The notes below the pieces were generated by a model, which did no database searches, was not told the DNA's origin, and saw only the letters and a list, made by a program, of their open reading frames with translations. Position numbers and translations under genes: made by a program. 64,000 nt of DNA from CAINVV01 sp963663675 (GTDB lineage: Bacteria > Bacteroidota > Bacteroidia > Bacteroidales > Prolixibacteraceae): positions 2,852,001 to 2,916,000 of the forward strand of contig OY760498.1 of NCBI GenBank assembly GCA_963663675.1. Reading direction: 5' to 3'. Positions 54,845-63,618 of the stretch are shown piece after piece. Every line of letters starts with the position of its first letter. Positions within the stretch are counted from its first letter, which is position 1.

Positions 54845-55426
54845 CTATTTGTTGGGAACATTGAACCATTTGGTAAGCGGCTCCGTTGGAATATATTGTT
54901 TGATGTATTCGACAGCCTCACGGGGGCTGGAAGCGATAAAATACATCTCCCTGTAGTTTTCTTTGGCGAAGATTTCGTCGTAGGCTTTCTCGAACTGATC
55001 CAGCAATGCATTGTAATAACCGTTGGTATTGATAAAAACCACTGCTTTGTTGTGATAATTAAGTTGTTTGAGAGTTATAACCTCGAGGATTTCTTCCAGG
55101 GTGCCAAATCCTCCCGGCAGTGCTATAAAAGCGCTCGACCGCTTACGCATCAGGTATTTGCGTTCCCTCATATTGGGGGTAATAATCTGTTCGTGGTCGT
55201 CCGGGTTAGCTAACCTGTGCGCATGTATCAACTCCGGAATAATTCCTACAGTCCGGGCTCCGCCAGCCCTGGCCGCCTCAGCACAGGCATGCATCAATCC
55301 AACATTTGCACCGCCATAAATCAGGTTCCAGCCGGTTGCACCGATCAGGCTGCCAAGTTCACGGGCGTCATCGAAGTAAACTCCAGGAATCGCATTGCTG
55401 GAGGAGGAGAAGACACAAATGTTCAT
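54845..55426 (-). CDS. LOG-family protein (TIGR00730; cytokinin-riboside-5'-monophosphate phosphoribohydrolase-like)
   Basis: A 193-residue Rossmann-fold enzyme with PGGFGTLEEI, the catalytic PGGxGTxxE motif, plus GGANVGLMHACAEAA and RKYLMRKRSSAFIALPGG. Family members hydrolyse nucleoside 5'-monophosphates to base and ribose 5-phosphate. The start is set at 55426 (MNICVFSSSS). A longer frame to 55468 adds 14 residues encoded by a 7-bp repeat, which is not a credible protein start. Confidence 0.88.
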   Translation of the reverse strand: MNICVFSSSSNAIPGVYFDDARELGSLIGATGWNLIYGGANVGLMHACAEAARAGGARTVGIIPELIHAHRLANPDDHEQIITPNMRERKYLMRKRSSAFIALPGGFGTLEEILEVITLKQLNYHNKAVVFINTNGYYNALLDQFEKAYDEIFAKENYREMYFIASSPREAVEYIKQYIPTEPLTKWFNVPNK

Positions 55427-55433
55427 GTGAATA

Positions 55434-55468
55434 AATTTTCGATTTTCGATTTTCGATTTTCGATTCAT
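55434..55468. repeat. GATTTTC tandem repeat in the LOG leader
   Basis: Three perfect copies of GATTTTC (55441-55461), flanked by near copies AATTTTC and GATTCAT. It lies 7 bp upstream of the LOG start codon and, given a TATTTTTG element at 55493-55500 on the minus strand, within the message leader. Confidence 0.9.
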
Positions 55469-55492
55469 GCTCAGGAATCAAAATTCGAACCG

Positions 55493-55500
55493 CAAAAATA
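55493..55500 (-). promoter_or_regulatory. Promoter -7 element (TATTTTTG) of the LOG gene
   Basis: TAnnTTTG on the minus strand, 67 bp upstream of the start codon and upstream of the heptad repeat. No clear -33 box. Confidence 0.4.
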
Positions 55501-55682
55501 GTATTTGATAAATTAAAAACCAGAAATACAACAATAGGAATCTAAAATATGTTATTCACACAAGATATTGATGTACTTTTCCTCAGCTGGAACCCTTACA
55601 AAATCAGCGCAAAAGAATAAAATGAAAACCTACGACGCTCAATTATTCTATTTACCAACGAGCCGGCTACGATTCGAATTTT

Positions 55683-55703
55683 CAAAATCCAAAATCCAAA
55701 ATT
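55683..55703. repeat. CAAAATC heptad repeat abutting the gyrB stop
   Basis: Two exact CAAAATC units and a CAAAATT unit, ending near the gyrB stop (TAA complement at 55706-55708). Similar 7-mers continue upstream to about 55670. Same class as the arrays at 11307 and 55434. Confidence 0.7.
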
Positions 55704-55705
55704 CT

Positions 55706-57670
55706 TTATGCGTCAATATTCGCGTAAGTTGCGTTGTCTTCAATGAATTTGCGGCGTGGGGGCACTTCATCACCCATAAGCATAGAAAATACGTGATCCG
55801 ATTCAGCCGCATTTTCTATTTCCACCTGGCGTAAAGTACGTCTTTCCGGGTTCATCGTGGTATCCCAGAGCTGTTCCGCGTTCATCTCTCCCAAACCTTT
55901 GTAGCGCTGAACATGAACACTCTTCTCATTGCCTCCGGCCCACTCCTCAATGATCTTTAGCCTTTGGGCTTCGGTCCAGCAATACTGCTCCTGTTTCCCT
56001 TTCTTGATAAGGTAGAGTGGCGGAGTAGCAATATAAATGTGGCCATTCATGATCAAGTCGTGCATATACCTGAAGAAAAAAGTCATTATCAACGTTGCTA
56101 TGTGAGAACCGTCGACATCGGCATCCGTCATGATAATAATCTTATTGTACCTCAATTTTGCAATATTCAGAGCTTTGGGATCCTCATCCGTGCCAATCGA
56201 CACACCAAGAGCTGTATAGATGTTTCGAATCTCCTCGCTGTCGAATACCCTGTGTGGCATAGCTTTCTCAACATTGAGAATCTTTCCCCTCAATGGAAGG
56301 ATAGCCTGGAAACTTCGGTCACGACCCTGTTTGGCTGTACCACCTGCAGAATCTCCCTCAACAAGAAACAATTCACAACGTTCGGGATCCTTCTCGGAAC
56401 AGTCTGCCAGCTTACCCGGCAGTCCGCTTCCGGACAAAACATTCTTCCTCTGAACCAGCTCCCTTGCCTTGCGGGCAGCATGACGGGCAGTCGCAGCGAG
56501 GATGACCTTGTTGACAATGATTTTGGCTTCCCGCGGATGCTCCTCAAGGTAATTGCTAAGCATTTCACTAACTGCCTGGTCGACAGAAGCGCTAATCTCC
56601 GAGTTGCCTAGTTTGGTTTTGGTCTGGCCTTCAAACTGAGGTTCCTGAACTTTGCACGATACCACTGCTGTCAGTCCTTCACGAAAATCATCACCGGCAA
56701 TTTCAAATTTAAGCTTCTGGAACATCCCGCTGTTCTCGGCATAAGACTTCAGCGTCCTGGTAAGTCCGCGTCTGAAACCGGTCAGGTGCGTGCCACCCTC
56801 TATGGTATTTATATTATTGACATAAGAATGAACATTCTCTGTAAAAGAGTTGTTATAACACATGGCAATCTCTACAGGCACATCATTTTTCTCCGTAGAG
56901 ATATGAATCGTCTCTTCGATGATACGTTCACGCGTTCCGTCCAGGTAATCTACAAATTCGGATAACCCAGCCTCAGAATAAAATATTTCCTGCCTGAATG
57001 AGCCATCAGCCTCTTTGACTCTTTCATCCGAAATAGTAAGTTTGATTTTCTTGTTCAGAAATGCCAGCTCCCGCAAACGGGCGGACAATATGTCAAATTT
57101 GAACTCTGTTGTAGTAAAGATGGAATCATCTGGCATGAAAGTAATTGTGGTACCTGTATGATCAGTTTCCCCGATGACTTTAACATCTCCCTGGGGAGCT
57201 CCTTTGGAATATTCCTGCTCCCATATCTTACCGTCACGGTGTATTTCTGCACGGAGGTAAATAGAAAGTGCGTTGACACATGAGACCCCAACACCGTGAA
57301 GTCCGCCCGAAACTTTGTAACTTTCCTTGTTAAACTTTCCACCGGCATGCAATACGGTAAGAACAACCTCAAGGGCAGACTTGTTCTCACCTACATGAAG
57401 TTCGGTCGGAATACCACGCCCGTCATCAATAACAGTGACGGAGCCATCCTCGTTGATTATTACCTGTATGTTGTTGCAGTGCCCCGCAAGCGCCTCGTCG
57501 ATGGAATTATCAATAACCTCGTAAACAAGGTGATGTAATCCCCTGATGTTGACGTCCCCGATGTACATCGCAGGACGTTTTCTGACTGCTTCCAATCCTT
57601 CCAGGACCTGTATACTATCCGCTCCATAGCTTATTTCTGCGGCTGATTTTATGTTCTTGGATTCGCTCAT
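55706..57670 (-). CDS. gyrB: DNA gyrase subunit B
   Basis: ATPase subunit of the type II topoisomerase that introduces negative supercoils. The GHKL ATPase has EVIDNSIDEALAGHC, DDGRGIP and GGLHGVGVSCVNALS. The TOPRIM domain has VEGDSAGGTAKQGRDR and MTDADVDGSHI, and the tail QRYKGLGEMNAEQLWDTTMNPE is intact. The start at 57670 (MSESKNIKSAAEIS) is preferred; a longer frame begins at 57706. The 654 residues suit GyrB of this phylum. It could be confused with ParE, but TOPRIM and tail favour GyrB. Confidence 0.93.
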   Translation of the reverse strand: MSESKNIKSAAEISYGADSIQVLEGLEAVRKRPAMYIGDVNIRGLHHLVYEVIDNSIDEALAGHCNNIQVIINEDGSVTVIDDGRGIPTELHVGENKSALEVVLTVLHAGGKFNKESYKVSGGLHGVGVSCVNALSIYLRAEIHRDGKIWEQEYSKGAPQGDVKVIGETDHTGTTITFMPDDSIFTTTEFKFDILSARLRELAFLNKKIKLTISDERVKEADGSFRQEIFYSEAGLSEFVDYLDGTRERIIEETIHISTEKNDVPVEIAMCYNNSFTENVHSYVNNINTIEGGTHLTGFRRGLTRTLKSYAENSGMFQKLKFEIAGDDFREGLTAVVSCKVQEPQFEGQTKTKLGNSEISASVDQAVSEMLSNYLEEHPREAKIIVNKVILAATARHAARKARELVQRKNVLSGSGLPGKLADCSEKDPERCELFLVEGDSAGGTAKQGRDRSFQAILPLRGKILNVEKAMPHRVFDSEEIRNIYTALGVSIGTDEDPKALNIAKLRYNKIIIMTDADVDGSHIATLIMTFFFRYMHDLIMNGHIYIATPPLYLIKKGKQEQYCWTEAQRLKIIEEWAGGNEKSVHVQRYKGLGEMNAEQLWDTTMNPERRTLRQVEIENAAESDHVFSMLMGDEVPPRRKFIEDNATYANIDA

Positions 57671-57794
57671 GATCGATAAAATTTTCTTCTCAAATTGCGC
57701 TCTCAATAATCTGACAATCAGGATTTTAATTTTAAACCTGAAAATTGAAAAATCATTGAATGATAAATGATTATTACTGCTTTAACAGAGTAGG

Positions 57795-57825
57795 CAAATG
57801 TAGCTATAATTCGCCAAACAGACAA
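57795..57825 (-). promoter_or_regulatory. Promoter of gyrB
   Basis: On the minus strand TTG (57825-57823), a 20-bp spacer and TACATTTG (57802-57795). A good Bacteroidota consensus, about 125 bp before the chosen start. Confidence 0.6.
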
Positions 57826-57833
57826 GAAATTTT

Positions 57834-59630
57834 TCAGAAAGAGAAGCTCGCGCCAACTTTCAACCGGATACCCTGAACTGTATATCCATACCATTGTTCA
57901 TCTTTCCTGTTGAGAAGATTTTCGACCTTTCCCAAAAAATCCAAATGATTCATTATGTTGTATTTTACACCCAGGTTCACTTCGGCCATGGCATCCGTTT
58001 TCACATAAATGGGTGGTGGCGGCAATGATGAAGCAACCGGAGGAAGATAGAACTTCAGCATTACGTTTCTCGGGCCGGTAAAATATACTCCGGCCATTGC
58101 ACTTAATTTTTCTGTCACCTTAAATTCTGTTGTAGCATTCACTGTAAAATCCGGCCTGTAAAGCGCCTTTTCCAGAGAAGTCACCTCGTAATTGTAAAAA
58201 TGACCTGCAAGAAGCAGCAAAACATCTGCAGTAGTATAAGACAGGTCGGCAGAGAAATCCATTGTCCCCAAATTATCGTAAACAACTTCAAATGCATTGT
58301 TATAAGTGAGGTCTGCCAATGTAGGATTTGCATTTCCGGACCTGTTTTCAACCCTTGTCACATAGAAATACTCATCCTCTGACTTACCATATTTTAAGCC
58401 CAGACCAAAAGCCAGCGGAGTGGCGATTTTACCCTTTAATCCTCCGGATACCAAATACTTGTGATTGGTTGGCTTTACATCCAGAAATGGATTGACATAC
58501 CTGTTTTCTTCTGCTATTTTTGAATAGTGATTATTTTGCAGAGATCCATCCAACCCGGCGTACAAGCTAAAATTGTCACCAAGGTGCAAGGTGAAATCTG
58601 CCTTGGGAAATGGTTTGAACGTTGTACCATCAACATCACTGAATACGGTGTAGAGATTTAATCCTCCTGCAATGGTGAATGATTCGTTGCGGTAAAATAC
58701 AACCGGTGAAAGGTGAAGCCAGGAACTTTTAGGCGATGAAGCTATAGAAAAGTCAAGGTCTTGTTCTACGTTTTCAGTTTCAAAATGATCAAAACCGGCC
58801 TTCAGTTTTCCGGTGAATCCACCAAAGTCATAACTGAAATCACCGTTAAAACAGGTAGCTTTCTCAACCTGAGATGTGGAAGTATTGAAGTAGCTCAAAT
58901 TAATCCCTGTATCAAATTTTAGCAACGAAGTTGAAGATGCGTTGCTTTTCACCGAGAAATCAAAATGACCCAGCTGATGAAGCTGATCCTGGTTGAAATA
59001 TTTCACGAAATTATCAGTCATAATATCAGCAGGGATTTCAACCGGATAACCATAGAAACGATTCATATCCCTTTTGTAAAATATTTCAGATGAAATAGTT
59101 ACACCTCTCGCCACAAAACTTCCAAATATTGCTGCCTTGCTGCTGCTATAAGGTGCATCTGTCGTGTTCCCGCCTTTGAGCCGTATATTTCCACCCAGCG
59201 ATGAAATATGGTTCATCTGCAACCCGAGGGTACCATTTTGCATGTTGGGGTTATTCAGGTAGAAATCAACAAATGGGGTAATATAATTTCCAAAACCTCC
59301 GCTAATTTTTCCGTAGCCGGGAATATTGATCTCCCGTTGGAACTGGCCTGATGCCTTCAGCGCTGAAGCCTGAAAACTGCCTTTAACAGGATGGCTGGCT
59401 GTTCCATAGTTCATATCAGGCCGGAACAGCGTGGTATCTTTGATTTCAGGCAAAAGATTGATTTTGGATGCGCCCGAAACGGTAGGCCGATAAGATTTAA
59501 AAACCTCAACCTCCTTATTCAACCGGGTGGTATCCTTCTGCCCATAAATGGGAAGTATACAGCCTGTCAGGATGATAAACAGGATAGAAAATGAAATAAA
59601 ATATCGTTGGGTCATATGCTGTTGTAACAT
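57834..59630 (-). CDS. Outer-membrane beta-barrel protein (TonB-receptor-like, plugless)
   Basis: A 598-residue exported protein; signal peptide through about residue 30 (ISFSILFIILTGCILPIYGQ). The rest alternates polar/aromatic strands (GYGKISGGFGNYITPFVDFYLNN, YTTADVLLLLAGHFYNYEVT) and ends in F (LKVGASFSF), a barrel signature. No plug domain or TonB box is seen. The short N-terminal part (EVEVFKSYRPTVSGASKINLLPEI) is a motif I associate with a Bacteroidota-only family paired with a TPR protein. ATG at 59615 (MTQRYF) is an alternative start. It begins 3 bp after the TPR gene's stop. Confidence 0.75.
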   Translation of the reverse strand: MLQQHMTQRYFISFSILFIILTGCILPIYGQKDTTRLNKEVEVFKSYRPTVSGASKINLLPEIKDTTLFRPDMNYGTASHPVKGSFQASALKASGQFQREINIPGYGKISGGFGNYITPFVDFYLNNPNMQNGTLGLQMNHISSLGGNIRLKGGNTTDAPYSSSKAAIFGSFVARGVTISSEIFYKRDMNRFYGYPVEIPADIMTDNFVKYFNQDQLHQLGHFDFSVKSNASSTSLLKFDTGINLSYFNTSTSQVEKATCFNGDFSYDFGGFTGKLKAGFDHFETENVEQDLDFSIASSPKSSWLHLSPVVFYRNESFTIAGGLNLYTVFSDVDGTTFKPFPKADFTLHLGDNFSLYAGLDGSLQNNHYSKIAEENRYVNPFLDVKPTNHKYLVSGGLKGKIATPLAFGLGLKYGKSEDEYFYVTRVENRSGNANPTLADLTYNNAFEVVYDNLGTMDFSADLSYTTADVLLLLAGHFYNYEVTSLEKALYRPDFTVNATTEFKVTEKLSAMAGVYFTGPRNVMLKFYLPPVASSLPPPPIYVKTDAMAEVNLGVKYNIMNHLDFLGKVENLLNRKDEQWYGYTVQGIRLKVGASFSF

Positions 59631-59633
59631 CTG

Positions 59634-62600
59634 TTATTTTTTTTGTTCCAGTAGTTTCAGATATGCAGAAGCCTCATCTACAATTCCGTCATCTTTTACT
59701 TCATAATTCTCAATAACGCTTTTTAGGGTGTTGGTTGCCTGGAATAAATCGTTCATCTTTTCATAGATATGAGCCAGCAGTATAAAACTTTTGCCAAGCC
59801 AGTATTTCTGCGGACTATTTTTGGCAATAAAATCCATCACCTCGTTTTCAGCATCTTTCAGCCGGTTGTTGTCTGCATAGTACTTACAAACATTGTACTT
59901 TGCCTCTGCACCTTCTTTTGATTTCGGATCAGCCGAAAGCTTTCGCCACAATGGCAGGGCTTTGGTTTGATCTTTAAGTGCTTCGTAAGCTTTTGCCGAT
60001 TTATAGGAACTCTCCCGGTCCAGTTCAGGGGCAATCTTACCGCTGCTGCGGATCTTCCAGCCAACTTTTATGACCTCATCCCAATTGCCCAATTCGTACT
60101 GACACCTCATAATACCGACAGAAGCAGCCTGCACATTGGCCGGCGCTCCGCTCAGCTTTTCTAACCGGCCAAAATAGTCGAGCGCTTTGGAATATTCCTT
60201 CGCATCGTAGGAAAGTCCCGCCGCCTTGTTGAGCGCACTTTCGGTAAACAGGTTATCCTGTTCCGCCAGAACAGTGTCATAGTCACTGAGAGCTTCATCC
60301 ATCCTGCCCTCGTTGTAGGCAATTTCCGCCTTGTAGAAGCGGGCATTGACCGTAAAATTTCCTTCAGGAAAAGAAGATAGATACTTTGACAATTGTTCGG
60401 AAGCATTCGGAGCATGGGCCATGTAAAGTTTTTCAGCAGCAGCATAAGTGAGCGAATCCTGCTCATTCTGAGAAGGAGTGGCACCTTTCCCAAGTTTCTT
60501 TGTGTAGGAGATATACTCATCAACCTGGTTGTTTTCCATATAATTGTTCCTGAGACCCGTGAGTGCACCTCTTGCTTCAGGAGTATCCGGGTACTTTGCA
60601 ATAACCTCTTTAAAATATGATATTGAGACGTCGTACTGGTTTTGGTTGTATGCAATAAGGCCAAGCTGAGCCAGGGCTTTCGGAACCAATGCACTGCCCG
60701 GATATTTAGCTATAAGATCCTTATAACTAGCTTTGGCCCCCTCAATATCCGATATTTTCTCTTTTGCCTTTCCTGTTTCGAAAATTGCATCATCACTGTA
60801 GGGAGATTCCGGATATTTTGTAATAAGTGTTTCAAGCTCTGCTATTTTGGTCTGCTGATCCTGCATCAGTCCGTGGGTAAATGCTTTCTGATAAAGCGCA
60901 TAATCTGAATCAGCAGCATTGACATCTATGGCATTCTGATAATTTGCAAGGGCCGCATCAAAATTCCTGTTGGCATAATCACAGTCACCCAGCCTGTTGT
61001 AAACATCACCCATCAGCTTGTCATTCTCCCCGTTGGAATTTTCCCTGAACTTCCCAAAACAGTAAGCTGCCTGGATAAGATCCTGCTTGTTGAACCAATA
61101 ATAACCCATATTATAGTATGACAAGGCAAACTCTTCCAGCTTTGAACTACCGGGCAACGCCTGAAATTTTCTGTATTCCGCAAAGGCTTCTTCTGTTTTT
61201 CCCAGCCGGTAAAGGGTTTCAGCCCTCCAGTATTGCGCTCTTGCTTTGAATGATGGGTTATAAGATCCGTTTTCCAGGGATTTGTCAAAAAGTATCCGGG
61301 CGCTTTCAAAGTTCAGGTCACGAAACAACTCGAGTCCCCTGTAAAGGGTTACTCTCTGGTATGCTTTTTTGACCGAAGGACTTTTAACCTTGATGCGGTC
61401 CATGGAAGCAAGCGCATCTTTGTAATTGTGAGTGGTCATAAAAACATTGACGAGGTAATTGTAAGCCTCATCATTTTCCTTTGCATCAGGATATTCCGCA
61501 ATATATTTGTCCAACGCACGGATTGATTCATTGAATGGTGAATAGTCCAGCTCATAGGTAGCTTTTGCATACTGAAAAAGGGCATCCTTACGAATCCCGG
61601 GATCAAATTTCATTTCAGAGGCATGCTGAAAAGCCATCAGCCCCTTTTGCTTTTCCCCTTTTTTCATATAAAGGCCACCTAACTGATAATAAGTACCTTG
61701 TGATATGGCATCATTTTGCTGAATAGACTTTTCATACCACAGAATGGCCGCATCAGTACGTCCGCTTTTCTCTTCGCAAAATCCGGCTACATAACAGTCA
61801 GCCCTACTTATATCTTTGTTTTTGAGGTATTTATCAATTAGCTCAGTGGCAGCATCATATTCTCCAAGCTGGTAATCCGAAATAATTAAAATCCTGGCTA
61901 CTTCAAATTTTCTGTCTTCAGGAGCTTTGGCCAGCAACGGTAATCCCTGAGCAACAACATCTTCATATTTCCCCTTTGCAAAATCGATCTGAACCTTGTA
62001 ATATGGAACAAGTTTGAAGTAAACCGGCGTATTCTCCAGCTTCTTCAGTTCAGAAAGTGCTTCATCATAATTTCCTTCAAGGTAGTTGATGTGTGCCCAA
62101 TAATATTTTGAACCATCTCCAACCGGACCTTTTTTATTCCTCAACTGGTTAAAATTGCTTTTGGCCCTGGCTTTATCTCCTGTTTCCAGCAGGGAGACAC
62201 CGGAGTTAAAGGTATATTTATCACGTTCGGCTTCGGTCAGGGAGGATGTTTCCAGCTTTTGATACAGTTGCAGTGTTTCCTTGTAGTTTTTCCGGTTGAA
62301 TGAGAGGTTTGCAAGTTTGAAGAGTGCAGCATTGATGAAAGGCGATTCGGGCTGTTCTTCGACAAACTTTTTCAGTTCAGCTTCCCCGTTGGAATTTCCC
62401 TGCTCCAGCCTGGAAGCTGCAAGGTAATAGACGGCTGCTTCCGAGAGAAATTCATCCTCTTTTGCCCGGACCTTCTCGAAAATATAAATTGCCGAGCCAT
62501 AATTGCCTTCACTGAACAATGTGACACCTTCTTTATACAGGCTTGTAGCCGAATCAGGTCCTGTCACGGCTTCCTGCGCAAAACCTGCGATACAATAGGT

Positions 62601-62639
62601 GAATAATGGGACCAGTATTATTGTAAATCTTTTAATCAT
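59634..62639 (-). CDS. Large TPR-repeat envelope protein
   Basis: About 1,000 residues: a signal peptide (MIKRFTIILVPLFTYCIAGFAQ), then tetratricopeptide repeats along nearly the whole length (for example GNYGSAIYIFEKV, RKNYKETLQLYQKL, GNYDEALSELKKL, NQYDVSISYFKEVIAKYPDTPEA). The resulting superhelix is a protein-binding scaffold, probably in the periplasm. The start at 62639 puts the signal peptide at the N-terminus; an upstream ATG at 62678 would add 13 basic residues. It is 3 bp upstream of the outer-membrane barrel gene, so the two probably work together. The ligand is unknown. Confidence 0.85.
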   Translation of the reverse strand: MIKRFTIILVPLFTYCIAGFAQEAVTGPDSATSLYKEGVTLFSEGNYGSAIYIFEKVRAKEDEFLSEAAVYYLAASRLEQGNSNGEAELKKFVEEQPESPFINAALFKLANLSFNRKNYKETLQLYQKLETSSLTEAERDKYTFNSGVSLLETGDKARAKSNFNQLRNKKGPVGDGSKYYWAHINYLEGNYDEALSELKKLENTPVYFKLVPYYKVQIDFAKGKYEDVVAQGLPLLAKAPEDRKFEVARILIISDYQLGEYDAATELIDKYLKNKDISRADCYVAGFCEEKSGRTDAAILWYEKSIQQNDAISQGTYYQLGGLYMKKGEKQKGLMAFQHASEMKFDPGIRKDALFQYAKATYELDYSPFNESIRALDKYIAEYPDAKENDEAYNYLVNVFMTTHNYKDALASMDRIKVKSPSVKKAYQRVTLYRGLELFRDLNFESARILFDKSLENGSYNPSFKARAQYWRAETLYRLGKTEEAFAEYRKFQALPGSSKLEEFALSYYNMGYYWFNKQDLIQAAYCFGKFRENSNGENDKLMGDVYNRLGDCDYANRNFDAALANYQNAIDVNAADSDYALYQKAFTHGLMQDQQTKIAELETLITKYPESPYSDDAIFETGKAKEKISDIEGAKASYKDLIAKYPGSALVPKALAQLGLIAYNQNQYDVSISYFKEVIAKYPDTPEARGALTGLRNNYMENNQVDEYISYTKKLGKGATPSQNEQDSLTYAAAEKLYMAHAPNASEQLSKYLSSFPEGNFTVNARFYKAEIAYNEGRMDEALSDYDTVLAEQDNLFTESALNKAAGLSYDAKEYSKALDYFGRLEKLSGAPANVQAASVGIMRCQYELGNWDEVIKVGWKIRSSGKIAPELDRESSYKSAKAYEALKDQTKALPLWRKLSADPKSKEGAEAKYNVCKYYADNNRLKDAENEVMDFIAKNSPQKYWLGKSFILLAHIYEKMNDLFQATNTLKSVIENYEVKDDGIVDEASAYLKLLEQKK

Positions 62640-62741
62640 GGATCTCATACGAGTCTGTTTCAGTCTCCGATTTATCATGTGACAAGTTTAAAATACCCCT
62701 GAATGTGCATTTTGAGATTTCGGAACATCGCCAAAAAAACT

Positions 62742-62749
62742 TAGATTTG
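62742..62749 (+). promoter_or_regulatory. Promoter -7 element (TAGATTTG) of ftsE
   Basis: TAnnTTTG 45 bp before the ftsE ATG. A TTTG upstream (62711) is too distant to be a normal -33 box. Confidence 0.45.
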
Positions 62750-62794
62750 TACTTCGGGGCATTACAAAATTAGGATTTTATCAATACTTATCTC

Positions 62795-63508
62795 ATGGCA
62801 GAAGAAATTATAAAACTAAAAAATGCAGACATTTATCAACAGGATAGTTTGGTGTTGAAAGATGTTAACCTGACTGTCAATAAAGGGGAATTCGTTTATA
62901 TTATCGGGAAAGTCGGAAGTGGCAAAACCAGCCTTTTAAAAGTTTTTTACCGTGAATTGCCTATGGTAAACGGGGAAGGGACTATACTGGGATATTCACT
63001 GGACCGCATAAAACTGAAAGAAACGCCTTTACTCAGAAGACGGCTGGGAATAATTTTTCAGGATTTCCAGCTTCTGAATGACAGATCTGTGGAGAAAAAT
63101 TTTGAATTTGTTCTGCGTGCAACCGGCTGGAAGCAGGAAAGTGCTATCAGGGAGCGAATAGATGAGGTTCTCAAACTTGTTGAAATGCCTGATGCAGGGG
63201 GGAAAATGCCGCACCGCCTGTCAGGAGGCGAACAACAACGAATAGTGATTGCACGTGCAATGCTCAACAATCCTCAAGTCATCCTGGCAGATGAACCTAC
63301 CGGAAACCTAGACCCTGCGACTTCTGAAAAACTGATGACATTGCTTCAGGAAATTAACAAAGAGGGTGTTACAATACTTATGGCAACCCACGATTATGAA
63401 ATGATCAGAAAATTTCCTGCCAGGCAGATAATTTGTGAAAACGGAGAATTGAAAGAGCTCGGAACTACTGCCGAACCTCTTGATTTCGACATCTTACTGG
63501 ATAATTAA
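62795..63508 (+). CDS. ftsE: Cell-division ABC-transporter ATPase FtsE
   Basis: The ATPase of the FtsEX complex that activates peptidoglycan hydrolases at the septum. Walker A GKVGSGKTS, Q-loop FQDFQLL, signature LSGGEQQR, Walker B VILADEPTGNLDP and the switch ATHDYE are complete in 237 residues. FtsX is not the next gene (a murB start follows), so the permease is elsewhere, or this is a close FtsE-like relative such as LolD. Confidence 0.85.
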   Translation: MAEEIIKLKNADIYQQDSLVLKDVNLTVNKGEFVYIIGKVGSGKTSLLKVFYRELPMVNGEGTILGYSLDRIKLKETPLLRRRLGIIFQDFQLLNDRSVEKNFEFVLRATGWKQESAIRERIDEVLKLVEMPDAGGKMPHRLSGGEQQRIVIARAMLNNPQVILADEPTGNLDPATSEKLMTLLQEINKEGVTILMATHDYEMIRKFPARQIICENGELKELGTTAEPLDFDILLDN

Positions 63509-63618
63509 AGACAGTTTCGGAAATACTGGTCAGCCGAGGGAAATTATCGTCTGCATCTTATTGAATTAGAATACAATAAAAACTCTACCACTGTCATCAC
63601 TATTCATTTATCAGCTGA

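Noticed and set aside
55568..55834. 88-codon plus-strand frame overlapping the gyrB end
   Set aside because: Contains the heptad repeat and the gyrB 3' end in antisense; no protein features.
55964..56611. 215-codon plus-strand open frame
   Set aside because: Antisense shadow of gyrB.
60161..60694. 177-codon minus-strand open frame in a different frame of the TPR gene
   Set aside because: The TPR frame is continuous and shows repeats; this one is composition-driven.
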